Positions 1-10,615 of a DNA stretch of 64,000 nt are shown in pieces. The translations under genes were made by a program, and so were the position numbers. Position 1 is the first letter of the stretch, and each line of letters opens with the position of its first letter. This stretch comes from Pectinophora gossypiella. Its lineage: Eukaryota; Arthropoda; Insecta; Lepidoptera; Gelechiidae. The DNA lies in assembly GCF_024362695.1 (NCBI RefSeq), contig NC_065423.1:3217001-3281000 (forward strand), in the 5' to 3' direction. The notes under the pieces were generated by a model. The model searched no databases and was not told the DNA's origin. It saw nothing but the letters and a program-made list of their open reading frames with translations.

Positions 1-90
1 CACATTGCGCAATTATTTTTGTAAGCGCAAATGTCATAATGCAATATTCCTTTTTAGAATTGCACCAAAATGGCTTTTTAAACCTCCCTG
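1..90. repeat. MITE P3 fragment
   Basis: Resembles the P3 repeats at 24367..24522 and 36589..36692: a GCGCAA block, a GCAATATT core and a TGGC-plus-pyrimidine end. It is diverged and cut by the window edge. Confidence 0.4.
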
Positions 91-391
91 CTCACTGAAC
101 AGCTAAATTATCTCAGTCAGTATTCGTTACAATGTCATTAACACCCTGTATATACTTGCCTATCAAATCCATTCACCCATTCATTGGCTATTCCGTTAGT
201 TTAGTCGGCGGCCCTTAGGGTTGCTGACCGCTTTTGGTCAACTGTGTTGACATAGGCCTCTGGAGAGGTTGTAGAATGATCATCTGACACTAAACACACT
301 TTTGGACGTTCGCACTTAGGCCGTTTACCTTTTGCTTTTAAGAGATTGCCCAAGATTCAAGAGAGTCGAGATTTCAGGTTACACGCGTACA

Positions 392-618
392 TACAGGGTG
401 TTAGTGACTTCGTAACGAAAACTTTAAGGGATGATTCAGATCATGATTCTGAGTTGATATCAAGTGGAATTTTCCGTAGCAAAAGTATGGAACTGAAAAT
501 AATTAAAAAAATACACTAAAATATTAATGAATTTTCCGACAGGAATTTCCACTTGATATCAACTCAGAATCAGAGTCATTCCCCTTAGTATTCGTTATGA
601 TGTCACTAACACCCTGTA
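392..618. repeat. Palindromic MITE P1, full copy
   Basis: Starts TACAGGGTGTTAGTGAC and ends with its reverse complement. The two halves are near-perfect inverted copies around an AT-rich centre near 500..530. The flanks look TA-like. Other P1 copies lie at 4440, 5129, 15197, 15457 and 26827. It has no coding capacity and would fold into one long hairpin. Confidence 0.8.
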
Positions 619-1078
619 TATATATGTATAGCTGTCAAATACATAACTCTCCCTTTTGCTTCGCCGCAGTCGGGTAAATACTGAAAGCCATCCCAGTCAA
701 ATGCCTTGATGCTTACTGTCTATTTATTTGTTCTCTCTTGTGTAAGTTGATCTTATTACGTGTTTTGTTTTATATTTGTTACTGTGGTGTCCCTTTATAA
801 TAAACATTTCTTTCTCTCTTCTTTTCAAATCCAAACAATAAATCAAGGCAAGAAATATATCCTATATGCCGAGTTGTCCCATACGCTTGTAACTTATGAA
901 GGTAATGTTTTTATTTAATAAAAAGACTGCGACATGATCAGTATTAGTCAACTGGTATCCCTAAAAGTTTTAAAACTGGGCTTAAAACACCACCAGTTAA
1001 TAAGGATATCGCTTACCATCATACTTTAACTTTATATACTTAAACCTACACCTAGGCTTTACATCAAATAAACCATTC
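619..1078. other. Intergenic sequence downstream of fucosyltransferase 1
   Basis: No gene is visible. A block at about 925..1010 (containing GGTATCCCTAAAAGTTTTAA) recurs at 35697..35790 beside the second fucosyltransferase. Both copies read the same way on the plus strand although the genes face opposite ways, so it is more likely a dispersed repeat than a shared 3' UTR. Around 760..815 the sequence resembles a LINE 3' end with an AATAAA-like motif. Confidence 0.5.
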
Positions 1079-2476
1079 TTAATTAGTCAAATAGAATATT
1101 ACAAATTTACCGGAAAATATATTTCTTGTTTCACGTTTCGTCTGATTAGTACTTCTGATGTCTTCATAAAGTTCATCGATAACCGCTTTAGCTTCGTCAA
1201 GGCGTTGCAGCCAATCATTTGCTGGATTGACAGCAAGTGTCAATGCTGAAGAGGGTAAAGGACAGTTGTAGTGTTTCTTTGTAACTATATTGACACTATT
1301 ACTGTCTTTGGTGTGAAGCTTCTCGCAAATAAAACATTCGAACTTATTAGTCGCTGCTTCAAAGTCAGTTTGATATGGTCTGGCTGTTAATTCTTCGATT
1401 AGCTTCTCGTTGGAAATGAGTTTCTTAGTTTTGTGCTCGAGATATTCTTCGTAAGCTGTGTCGTTTTGCAGAAGGTAGTGCAGATGTTGGCTGAGCAGTT
1501 TCGGGGTAGGATAGTCTTCCAGCAGTATGGCTGACTTGTTGTTCGGCAGCCAGTCCCTGATCAGCGGTGAGCCGTAGTAGATCGGCACCACGCCCACTTC
1601 TATCGCACGCCATAACTTCTCCGAAATGTAATCATTGCAGACTCCATTCTCAATAGCCACTACAAACTTATACTTTGCTATGAAATTCATCAGCTTGTCA
1701 TCATAAATATCATACGAAGTTCCACGTTTAATCCAAGATAACTCCTTGTTATTGAGGCAATAACCATAGGAATCTATTTGGATGTACTTCATGAGCTCCT
1801 CTACATACGCATCTCTTTCAGTGGAAGTATCACAATTCGACTGTAAGTACATCACGGGAGCAAACTCAGTAAGCATATAATTTTTCATTGACGTGCTTAC
1901 AAAGTATCGTGCACTTGTTACATATTCTAATCCTCTCAAAGGCATCAATGGTAAAGGCACGTCACTGTATCTGCTAACTGTTGCCGAGAAGTTGAACAAA
2001 TTCAGAGTCTCTTCATACATGAACAATACTTTAGTCGTAGGCGATTCATTGTGTAGGATGCCCCAAATATTTGTACGGTTCCTTGGTAAAGGGAGCTTGT
2101 CTAAATAGGGAACAAAGAACAGCAATGCATCGGGATCATCTGTTCGTGAGCCCGGTTGGAACACTTCACACCCAAAAAACCTTGATCCGTTAAAGCAAGC
2201 TATTTTGTTCATGGGACGGGTTACGGGATTCCTGACGGAATACCTATATCTGTCGTTATACCACTTTATAATCGGAACGTTCTTAAAATTCCTGGTATAT
2301 TTTTTTGAATGGTTCAAGTCCACATGGTAACTAGATTTGAGAAGCGAAATCGTAACTAACAAGAAAACACCGAAGGCTATGATGTACCTGCTGACTTTTT
2401 GGATCACTTGTATGAAAGCTCGGTCGATCTTCTTTGGTTCTGGACTATCGTGTTGAATCCAAAGCATCCTCTTCAA
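1079..2476 (-). CDS. GT10 fucosyltransferase, FUT10/FUT11-like (paralog 1)
   Basis: Predicted GDP-fucose-dependent fucosyltransferase of 465 residues with no intron in the frame. It has a short cytosolic tail, one membrane segment at about residues 31-48 and a lumenal catalytic domain, which is type II ER/Golgi topology. Visible family blocks are HNESP (142-146), FSATVSRYSDVPLP (163-176), APVMYLQSNCD (206-216), DSYG (235-238), the donor-site block ENGVCNDYISEKLW from residue 276, and a C-terminal CxxC. The DSYG and TERDxYV blocks place it with FUT10/FUT11, which in mammals have been reported as protein O-fucosyltransferases acting on EMI domains; the substrate here is unknown. Against paralog 3 it lacks about 13 residues near 248-260 and has a different last 20 residues. 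The ATG at 2476 is supported by homology to paralog 3 running upstream; Met4 is an alternative. Confidence 0.88.
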   Translation of the reverse strand: MKRMLWIQHDSPEPKKIDRAFIQVIQKVSRYIIAFGVFLLVTISLLKSSYHVDLNHSKKYTRNFKNVPIIKWYNDRYRYSVRNPVTRPMNKIACFNGSRFFGCEVFQPGSRTDDPDALLFFVPYLDKLPLPRNRTNIWGILHNESPTTKVLFMYEETLNLFNFSATVSRYSDVPLPLMPLRGLEYVTSARYFVSTSMKNYMLTEFAPVMYLQSNCDTSTERDAYVEELMKYIQIDSYGYCLNNKELSWIKRGTSYDIYDDKLMNFIAKYKFVVAIENGVCNDYISEKLWRAIEVGVVPIYYGSPLIRDWLPNNKSAILLEDYPTPKLLSQHLHYLLQNDTAYEEYLEHKTKKLISNEKLIEELTARPYQTDFEAATNKFECFICEKLHTKDSNSVNIVTKKHYNCPLPSSALTLAVNPANDWLQRLDEAKAVIDELYEDIRSTNQTKRETRNIFSGKFVIFYLTN

Positions 2477-3241
2477 AATCTTGGAGTAGGTACGTCTACT
2501 TTAATATCCTTCAGTGAACGCACTCTGTTTTTCGTATAAGCGGATAAGCTTCAATGGAAGGGCAGCATTGTTCCTATCTATTAAAGTATTTTTTTTTGTA
2601 TATGTAATCACGATATTCGAAAAATATTATAAAACGACATTGATTAATAGTGACTTTAGTGCCGGTCCGCGAAGGTCCGTGTTGCTCTATGTTTTGATGG
2701 CATGACATTAGTAGACAAATAGATGCTTCTTCGAACTTAGAATAAAATGATGATTAAAATCTCTATCACTGAAAACTGCATATTTCTCCCATGTGTCGCT
2801 ACTGTTGAATGTTATTTTTTATGCCCATTCGAGCAGGCAAAGGGAACTTAGCCCATACAGCCTAGTCTTTGGTCATCTTAATCATTTTTGGAATTAAGGT
2901 TTGACATACGTCCTTTTGCCACTTTTTGCTGAGTAAACAAACATATTGTTGCGTTATATTTTTACACTATAACTCTTTGCGCAGCGTTTAAATGCAAAAT
3001 TGTAGTGTTATATTTATTCCCTAAAGATCGAAAAAGAACTAGAAAAACTAAATATTCAATCAAATCTGCTATTTTCCTAGTGACTGCTTTTCTTTTTCGT
3101 AACTCATGCTTCAGACGGGATACTCTTCACGTTGCTCCACATGATAGCTGTCAATATTTAGGAACATTCAAGAGTGCTGCCGCTTACATTTTTTAGCTCC
3201 TGTTTCAGCTGATATGTTTAAAACTAGTCATTATGGTCCTG
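2477..3241. other. Upstream region of fucosyltransferase 1
   Basis: The first 60 bases upstream of the ATG (about 2477..2535) match the equivalent stretch before paralog 3, including AAGGATATTAAA and a CAAGATTTTGAA/AAAGATTTCGAA block. This suggests a shared 5' UTR or a shared splice-acceptor region. No convincing TATA box was found. Beyond about 2540 I see no gene. Confidence 0.45.
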
Positions 3242-3535
3242 TGAGGAACTCGGTGGCGCAGCGGTAAACGCGCTTGGTCTGCGATTGTTGAAGTTGCAAC
3301 TTTCGCAAAGGCCGGTCATAGAAGGGGTGACTACAAAAAAAAGTTTTCATCTCGAGCTCCTCCGTGGTTCGGAAGGCACGTTAAGCCGTTGGGCCCGGCT
3401 GCATTAGCAGTCGTTAATAACCATCAATCCGCACTGGGCCTGCGTGATGGTTTAAGGCCCGATCTATCAATCCATCCATAGGGAAGGCCCGTGCCCCAGC
3501 AGTGGGGGCGTTAATGGGCTGATGATGATGGTCCT
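3242..3535 (+). repeat. SINE-C, near-complete copy
   Basis: The tRNA-like head GGTGGCGCAGCGGTAAACGC is followed by a SINE body and ends CCCATTAACG-type sequence plus GATGATGATG. A second long copy is on the minus strand at 43767..44190 and a rearranged one lies at 8275..8396. The tail resembles a LINE 3' end, as expected for a LINE-mobilised SINE. Confidence 0.7.
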
Positions 3536-3779
3536 GTACACAGGCTTGCTTCTCAAACGGGGAGCGCCGGTACCGGACTTGCACCAGTGAGATATTAATT
3601 TATCCACCGAGTTATTAGGTATATTATATTGATTTGTTATTATTAGTTACCAATGAGGTATGTTATTCCATTGCATGTGTAAAATGTATATATGCCTGCA
3701 AAGCAAACATTTTGTGAGACGTAATTCGTAACTATAATTGCAACATTTATTTATAACTGTTCCTAAAATACACAATATT

Positions 3780-3960
3780 TTTTTTTTATCTTTTAACAGT
3801 TGGCTCGATCATTATAGATGGCGATACGGCTCACCACCTATCACGTTGGTCTAACAGAAAGCTCGGTGAGGCGTGGGTACTTAGTTCATCTTGCGATAGA
3901 TATACTTCTCACTACAATAATGAGAATAAAGGCGTGAGATAATGTTATAGTATGTTATGT
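3780..3960 (+). repeat. Repeat family H copy
   Basis: Contains the H-family core (TTGGCTCGA..., GGCGATACGGCTCACC, AACAGAAAGCTCGGTGAGG). The same core occurs at 21175..21700, 28265..28445, 56395..56895 and 60420..60540. It is non-coding. Confidence 0.6.
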
Positions 3961-4439
3961 AATACTTGTGTTTTGCAACTAAAACGTAAACAGGATTACA
4001 TTATACACAAATATGTACTCATACACACACAATGATTTGATTAGACATTGTAAATTCAGACTTATGGTGAAGATACCAAGAGTTACCTGCCTGTATATTT
4101 TTCGCCGTATATTTCGGCAGAGCATTAAACTTTTCCAATCTCGGAAATTATCTAACTTGGTCGGTTTATCTTGTTTGCAGGCACTCAATATTTCATCTCG
4201 TTGTGATATTTTATAATATTTATATTGGATCCTATTAAATACTTATCTCCGGTCGTGTTTACTTTTGGAGAGTTCTTATATTTAAATAAAACGTTTTTGT
4301 AATATTACTTACTAATAAATATTATAAAACAAAGTCGCCGCGTTTGTCTGTCTGAACGCGATAAACTCAACAACTACTAAACGGATTTTCATACGGTTTT
4401 CACCAATAGATTAAGTAAATCAAGAGGAAGGTTTTAGTA
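3961..4439. other. AT-rich spacer
   Basis: No gene. About 4305..4435 resembles the 5' part of the Helitron-like repeats at 25891 and 45623 (TACTAATAAATATTATAAA, then GTCTGTCTG and ACTACTAAACGGATTTTCAT), but has no CTAG end. Confidence 0.35.
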
Positions 4440-4667
4440 TACAGGTGTTAGTGATATCTTAACGAATACTGAAGGAGATAATTCAGACCATGATTCTGAG
4501 TTGATAGCAAGTGGGATTTTCCGTCGCAAAAGTACGAAACTTAAAATAATTAAATAAAACACTAAAGTCATGAATTTTCCGACAGGAATTTCAACTTAAT
4601 ATCAACTCAGAGTCATGGTCTGAACCATCCATTTCAGTATTCGTTACGATGTCACTAATACCCTGTA
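4440..4667. repeat. Palindromic MITE P1, full copy
   Basis: Same layout as the copy at 392..618: TACAGG(G)TGTTAGTGA at the left, CACTAATACCCTGTA at the right, and inverted halves around an AT-rich centre. Confidence 0.75.
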
Positions 4668-4851
4668 TAATTCGGTAATTAACCGCGTAAAGCCGGAGCG
4701 GAGCGCTAGTACAATATTCAAAACCGCACCAAATTCTTCTGTACTTACTTACCTACTATGTCGTAGAAAGGGTGATGTACACCCTTTAGATTTTTTGTTG
4801 TATATTCTGATTCTATATCGCTATTGATGTGGCGCATACGACGCCAAAGGG

Positions 4852-4983
4852 CTTAGCACCGTAAGCGCGCGACTCTTTCTCGCCTCGACATACGTCACCC
4901 GTCAATCTCACACAGAACTGCACAGAAAGAGACAGACGATCTCTGTTGTGGCGAGAAAGAGTCGCGTGCTTACGGTGCTAGGC
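4852..4983. repeat. Inverted repeat (short foldback element)
   Basis: Left arm (from 4853) TTAGCACCGTAAGCGCGCGA continuing into CTCTTTCTCGCC pairs with the right arm ending TTACGGTGCTA (4980). The arms are about 32 bp with roughly one mismatch and a loop of about 65 bp. It is probably a small MITE of a family distinct from P1. Confidence 0.6.
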
Positions 4984-4997
4984 CTAAATTAATTAAA

Positions 4998-5358
4998 TTC
5001 TATACTCTTGCGATGGAAAATTCTACTTGATATTAACTCAGAATAATGAGCTGAATCATTCCTCTCAGTATTCGTTACGATGTCACTTACACCCCATACA
5101 AGTTCATACAGGTAGCCATACAAGTAGGTATGGGTATTAGTGACACCGTAACGAATACTGAGGGGAATGGTTCAGACTATGATTCTGAGTTGATATCAAG
5201 TGGAATTTCCTGACGGAAAATTCATTAAAATTTTTGTGTCTTTTTAATTATTTTCAGTTCCATACTTTTGCGACGGAAAATTCCACTTGATATCAGCTCA
5301 GAATCATAGTCTGAATCATCCCTCAAAGTTTTCGTTACGATGTCACTAACACCCTGTA
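4998..5358. repeat. P1 half-copy followed by full P1 MITE
   Basis: 4998..5094 is the right half of a P1 element. 5129..5358 is a full palindromic copy ending ACACCCTGTA. With the copy at 4440..4667 this makes three P1 units in less than 1 kb. Confidence 0.7.
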
Positions 5359-5547
5359 GGTTTGGTGTTCCGGAGTCTTTATTTTTTTATTGACTTTTAC
5401 TAATACTGCGTTTATATTTGTTTCAGGTAAGGTTTTCAGGAAAGGATATAGCAAATACAAATACAATCTGCAGTTGTTCAACACATAAGATCACACCTGA
5501 TATATACTTTTGTGCATAATAAGTAAGTCTTCTTCTTCTATCGTGTG

Positions 5548-5592
5548 GGTTATACATATACATACATATATATATATATATACATATACATA
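5548..5592. repeat. AT/CATA microsatellite
   Basis: An irregular run of TATATA and TACATA units abutting the 3' end of the next SINE. Confidence 0.7.
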
Positions 5593-5899
5593 ACATAAAC
5601 AGCCTACATACGTCCCACTGCTGGGCACAGGCCTCCCCTCAATCAACCGGAGGGGGTATGGAGCATACTCCACAACGCTGCTCCAATGCTTGGTGGAGGT
5701 GTTTTTACGGCCAATAGCCGAGACCAACGGCTTTACATGCCCTCCGAAGCACGGAATCATCTTACTTTTACGGACAATCAGGTGATTCAAGCCTGAAAGT
5801 CCTTACCAAACAAAGGACAGTCTCACAAAGTGATTTCGACAATGTCCCCGTCGGGAATCGAACCCGGACCTCCAGATCGTGAGCCTAACGCTCGCGGCT
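5593..5899 (-). repeat. SINE-A, near full length
   Basis: Reverse orientation. The tRNA-like head with box B (GGGAATCGAACCCGG on the plus strand) is at about 5850..5870. The 3' end CCCACTGCTGGGCACAGGCC lies near 5612. The head is truncated or diverged after CTCGCGGCTA. Related copies are at 17335, 18430, 57433 and 61690. Confidence 0.75.
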
Positions 5900-6547
5900 A
5901 TTATCTTCAATAATATAATATATGAAGTTTGCCGCAATATGCTTTGATAGGATGTCATTCATTATCCATATAAATCCATGGAGATCGTGTATTCGTTCCC
6001 AGCAGGAGTGCGTATAATAAATATGCCATGATTACATGCGCCCTGTTTACGAGAGATAATAAATATGAAGATCTTGTAAGGGGATAATTCCAAGAAAATC
6101 TAATGTGATACGGCTAAAATGAGTAAACTGTTAAACAAACAATCTCACAATCAGAAAACACGTGACAATTTAGTATGATTTTATTACTATGTATTTTTAA
6201 TAAAAACATAAATTATACATTGTTTTAAGTTTACGCGGTTATTATCATAATCCGTGATCATGGCACTTGCAACAGTGTCGAAATATCGGGAGTCTCATAT
6301 CCCCATTTAAACGCGGTAAGAACCCGTTGTTATGTGCTTTAATTAAAACATAAATTACCTACTTATTACACAAACAACATAAGTCATTTCATAATTGGTA
6401 CGTATAAATATTATGTAGTTTTACATAAAGTCACCCCTTGGTTCGAATAGATATTTAAATGTTTTTATAAAGTCAACCCCCTGATCGCTACTAGGGTAGA
6501 TAGAACCATAAGCAACATAAAAATCTACTTTTGATTCTTATTATTTT
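5900..6547. repeat. Spacer with MITE L copy
   Basis: 6214..6350 carries the L repeat (TTTTAAGTTTACGCGGTTAT, then TCTCATATCCCCATTTAAAC and GTTATGTGCTTTAATT), also seen at 9739..9940 and 59207..59325. The rest is AT-rich with no recognisable gene. Confidence 0.55.
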
Positions 6548-7190
6548 TGACGTGACTTATTGAAGGTTTGCCTCAGATGGCCTTAACTACTTGGCCGGAC
6601 AAATGAGAAGCACTGATGACTCTCAACCGGTACAGAAATTTAAGACGTGTACGTGTTGTTTTATTATTTGTTTAAAACTTTAACTTGAATGTTGTATACG
6701 CCTGTAATGGTATCTCTGCAGGTGGGATACCTGGCTGATGGTTGCGATGAGTGTGAGTGTGGAGTATCGCCACAAACTATGGCTCACCTTTTATGCTGTC
6801 CTAAATGCCCTAACACCTGCAGTGTTAAAGAACTTCACGAAGCCACTGACAATGCCAGCGTGGCCAATTACTGGTCAGCAAAGATTTAATATCGATTGAC
6901 ATCGACTCGCAAAGATGATGGTATATATAACATACGGTCATTGTCTGTTGAATTAAACATGTATTTTTTATGTATATACCGATGGTGTATCTTAAATAAA
7001 TAAAATAAATAAAGACAATAGGTTTGAGAGTGCCCAGTACGGCGTGAACGTCGGCACAGGACGCCGTCTGAGAGCGTAATAATATTTGAAAGAATCAATC
7101 GACCTTAGTGGGAGGATAGCGATAAGAGATAAATAAGGGAATTTGTCCACCACGCCGCCAGCGAGTCAGTGTCGGTGGCGGGAAAGCTCA
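6548..7190 (-). repeat. Retroposon E, split by a LINE fragment
   Basis: Left part 6548..6646 (TGACGTGACTTATTG..., GGCCGGACAAATG) and right part 7012..7190 (GTGCCCAGTACGGCGTGAAC..., GATAGCGATAAG) are the two pieces of one E element. The break contains a LINE tail flanked by AAGAC on both sides (642..646 and 7012..7016 in the 6.6-7.0 kb stretch). Confidence 0.65.
6647..7011 (+). pseudogene. LINE 3' end: pol C-terminus and (TAAA)n tail
   Basis: About 6720..6889 encodes a non-LTR retrotransposon C-terminus with spaced Cys/His residues (CDECEC, TMAHLLCCPKCPNTC) ending ATDNASVANYWSAKI and a stop. A 3' UTR and a TAAATAAATAAAATAAATAAA tail follow. It is 5'-truncated with a short target duplication (AAGAC) and sits inside retroposon E. 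A sister fragment is at 35523..35645. Confidence 0.7.
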
Positions 7191-8274
7191 TATACATCGC
7201 CATATGTTTGTTTGCGCCGCCGTTACCCCTCTTGCCGCTCGACTCGCATCTCCCTGAACTAGGCCTTAATTTCCTTCTCAACAAGGGCCGCGCACTCAAA
7301 CGACAAAATTTTATTAACTTCCATCAAACCACGTAATAAATAATTGTGTATTACAAATTATACCTGTCTTTTAAATAAATTGCTTGTGGAATTGAATTGA
7401 GCCCCACAATTTGACGGCCCGCCACTTTTCAGTGTGCTCTATCCTTTTCCAACTTCAGAAAAGCGTCATTCTTCGTCTCTGTCTACCGTGGAATATAATT
7501 TCTCGCGCTAAAGCTTTCAAATTGACGATTTGGGATGTAATTGAGCTTTTTTTGGTGGTTTATATTCTCGAATAATATAAATAATATGTAATAAATATGC
7601 TTGTCTAACGAGATGGATTTATTATACCTATCGGGCTGGTAACCTGTTTCTAAAGTAGTCCTCTGTGTATAAAGTACCTAGTACTTTCCAAATAAACGAT
7701 GTTACTTTTAAACCTATAATTTTTCTAATGTTCGCGTTTGTAAGTAAATACACTTTCACATATCGTCGCCTTGTGTGTGTGTGTGTGTGTGACAGCCTTT
7801 TTGAAAAATCACATTCTGATGCGATTTTCTACATTAAAACCTCGTTTAAGGATTTTCCAGGCTACTTTCTCCAAAAACAATAGAGATGGCGTTGTTTTAA
7901 CGTGATAATTACCTATTTTCTCATTACTCGGGTACATAATTAATTATTCCAAAATACAATGTAATGGCAGAAGCATAATATGTAGGTTGTAGTTTAGGAT
8001 TATGTGAAACTTGTATAGAAAAATCCTAAAAAACACAAGTGGAAATAAATGTTTATTAGTAGGAAGTTACCTGAAAGTAAAAATACCTCAATATATTGCG
8101 TTGAATTTCTCAGTACATAATTTTTTGAAAAATGTAGAAATAAATAGAAGTATATTGTTTTTATTTTTATATTGAAAGTATAAAATAGCAATAAAACGCA
8201 TATCCAGTGAAAATATTTGACTGAGCAATTTTCCGAGGTAAGTTACATTAAAATAACATAATTATTATTTTTTG
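7191..8274. other. No gene seen; contains a (GT)n tract
   Basis: AT-rich spacer. A (GT)n microsatellite lies at about 7771..7790. Short open frames here have no recognisable motif. Confidence 0.6.
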
Positions 8275-8396
8275 TCATCATCATCATCAGCCCATTAACG
8301 TCCCCACTGCTGGCGTACGGGCCTTCCCTATGGATGGATAGGGAGAAAGAAGGTAGGATCTCCCTATCCATCCATAGGGAAGGCCCGTTATTTTTT
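8275..8396. repeat. SINE-C tail in head-to-head inverted arrangement
   Basis: GGGCCTTCCCTATGGATGGA (8320..) and its inverted copy (8362..8391) flank a short AAAGAAGG centre, giving a hairpin of about 29-bp arms. Only the 3' part of SINE-C is present, once on each strand. Confidence 0.65.
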
Positions 8397-8889
8397 GTAT
8401 ATTTCACAAATTATTTTCATACTTAACATGGATATTCCTGGCGAAGAAAATTAGATTAAGCATTTTTATGAAGAAAGATATGAAGGATTTATGAATTAAG
8501 GTAAAAATACTTAACTTCCGGTATCATTTTTTTTTGGATATTTATAAAGTATGTTTATTTCTATTTTCGCTTGAAGGAAGTATAAGATATACATTCTCTA
8601 AGATTTTATGTGTAATATTTTTTTTTTATAATGTTTGTCTAATGTTACAGTTCTTTTCTTTTGATATTTAATAAAATAATAATTGTCTGTTGAATTCGTA
8701 TAGCAATTATACTTGTTTTATGCCAATTAATTATTAATGAGTATAATAATTGTAATGTGCTAATTAAGTCTCGTCGACTGAGGAATTGTTGTTGGGGTCT
8801 ATTAGCTTTCTTTCCTACACTAAATATAATATGTAACAACAAAACGTGTTTTACGTTTTCAAAAAGGCGTTAAGTAGTTTTTTTCACTC
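8397..8889. other. AT-rich spacer
   Basis: No gene or known repeat recognised. Several poly-T runs. Confidence 0.5.
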
Positions 8890-9212
8890 TTCTTATTCTT
8901 ATCGTGTTGGTTATGAGGTGAATTACAACCTCATCAACCCTGTTGTCAGGGTTTATTGACCCGCCAAAGGCCCTTGACATGGCTCATGTAACGACTACAT
9001 ACTTACATCAGTAAGTAGTAACCGGGACCGACAGCTTAACGTGCCTTCCGAAGCACGGATCATCTTACTGTCGGACAATCAGGTGATCAGCATGTAATGT
9101 CCTAACCAAACTAGGGATCATAAAGTGATTTTTGTGATATGTCCCCACCGGGATTCGAACCCGGGGCCTCCGGATTGTGAGACCGACGCTCAACCACTGG
9201 ACCACAGAGGCC
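8890..9212 (-). repeat. SINE-B, full length
   Basis: The tRNA-like head in reverse (CCACCGGGATTCGAACCCGG at 9146..9165, anticodon-like arm, CCACTGGACCACAGAGGCCG) runs to the 3' end with the (AGAAGAA)-type tail near 8890. Reading the head as a tRNA fails because the outer stem ends do not pair. Confidence 0.8.
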
Positions 9213-9307
9213 GTTGTGTTTTTCACTATAAGGCAAGGATATATACAACCTACATCTTAGCGCGCCTCAATCGGGGTTTTACACAAACACTCGCTTCCCG
9301 ACTCAGG

Positions 9308-9532
9308 ACCATAGAATAATACCACGTATAGAACGGACACTCTCCGCTCCGCACCAAATCATTTCGCGCCTCAAGTTAGATTTACCTCACCCCCTCTGCG
9401 TCTCACTTTAAGTGGTCGTAAGTCGCTAAGAAGTAAGTGGGAGCGCGCGGACTATCTCGCTCACGCACGCGTATGCGCTAAGGCACGCGTTTAGAATGAG
9501 ATTTTTTTATGGAGTGTCCAGTGTGTGCCGTA
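9308..9532 (+). repeat. Family FK repeat (K subtype)
   Basis: Begins CATAGAATAATACCACGTAT then AGAACGG...CTCTCCGC and ends GGAGTGTCCAGTGTGTG. The same ends occur at 45975..46410 and 58486..58800. Non-coding. Confidence 0.65.
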
Positions 9533-9738
9533 ACACTGCTTGTATCACCTCTATATAAATTTAGGTTTATTTATTTCCACACACAACTAACACTAAGAAG
9601 GAAGCTGTATTCTGTGGCTCTTGAGTTGTTTATTATTAGGTATTTTGTGTGTTCTATTTATGTAAGTAGGTATACTTATATATAGATATATAGGTTAGGT
9701 ATACATATTTGTATGTATGTTATATATTTATTTGCATA

Positions 9739-9940
9739 TACATTGTTTTAAGTTTACGCGGTTATTATCATAATTAAAACAGACAGATATGTCTGCCCGT
9801 AGAAAATTATGGATCTACCTACTCCACTCCAATCTCATCAGTCATCCCGTGATCATGGCACTTGCAACAGTGTCGAAATATCGGGAGTCTCATATCCCCA
9901 TTTAAACGCGGTAAGAACCCGTTATTATGTGTTTTAATTT
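9739..9940 (+). repeat. MITE L copy with insertion
   Basis: The L motif TTTTAAGTTTACGCGGTTAT is at 9747; the rest resumes at about 9848 (GTGATCATGGCACTTGCAAC). The intervening 70 bp are absent from the copy at 6214. Confidence 0.55.
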
Positions 9941-10049
9941 ATTTGCATATATTTATTGGTAAGTCGTACTTATAGTTTGTACCCGCAATGTTTCAATTTT
10001 TTTAATTTTTCCTCCACATATGGTTGTCTGGAAGAAATCGGATTCAGCG

Positions 10050-10146
10050 ATGAGGCCGCCATTTGCCATGTACTTAGTTAAGAGTATTTTTGTAATTATT
10101 TCTTTTTATTTTGGTGCAATGAAGTGGATTTGTATTGTATTGTATT
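10050..10146 (+). repeat. LINE 3' UTR tail
   Basis: GCCGCCATTTGCCATGTACT followed by a poly-pyrimidine stretch, CAATGAAGTGGATTTGTATTG and a (TTGTA)n end. The same tail is at 19676..19790. Confidence 0.6.
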
Positions 10147-10330
10147 AAGGCTGCCGCAGGATCTAGCCAACTAGGGCCCAAAATAGAAACACTGGTCGCT
10201 TACCTAAAAGGATACCGATACACAACAAGAAGTGCTTATTATCCAAGGGTGATAGATTGCACGCAAAAGGGAACAAGAATAATATATTTCCGAGAATGAG
10301 TTCTTAGCAAGTACTAGGTTGCCCTGAATA

Positions 10331-10615
10331 TCATCATCATCATCAGCCGTATGACGCCCACTGCTGGGCATAGGCCTCCCCCAAGGATCTCCACGACGAT
10401 CGGTCCTGCGCTGCCCGCATCCAGCGGCTTCCCGCGACCTTCACCAGATCGTCGGTCCACCTTGTAGCGGGCCTACCCACTGAGCGTCGTCCGACACGTG
10501 GTCGCCACTCCAGAACCTTTCCGCCCCATCGGCCATCGGTTCTCCTCGCTATGTGTCCTGCCCACTGCCACTTCAGCTTTGCAATTCTTCGAGCTATGTC
10601 GGTGACTTTAGTATA
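10331..10615 (-). pseudogene. LINE pol C-terminus (RTE-like) remnant
   Basis: The reverse strand reads in frame through WQWAGHIARR-like, GRRSVGRPATRWTDDLVKV and RWMRAAQDRSSWRSLGEAYA, ending QQWASYG and a stop near 10343, followed by a (GATGAT)n tail. This is the conserved C-terminus of endonuclease/reverse-transcriptase polyproteins common in Lepidoptera. Only the last 90 or so codons remain. Matching tails occur at 17695..17896 and 28100..28160. Confidence 0.75.

Noticed and set aside
5491..5790. Protein-coding gene at 5491..5790 and similar frames at 17331, 57587 and 61683
   Set aside because: The shared KPLVxAIxRKNTST-type frames are translations of SINE-A sequence.
9125..9212. tRNA gene on the minus strand (and similar heads at 18430, 21227, 56442, 57433, 60061, 61141, 62974)
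   Set aside because: Box A and box B are present but the two outer stem ends do not pair, and each is followed by the same SINE body. They are SINE heads.
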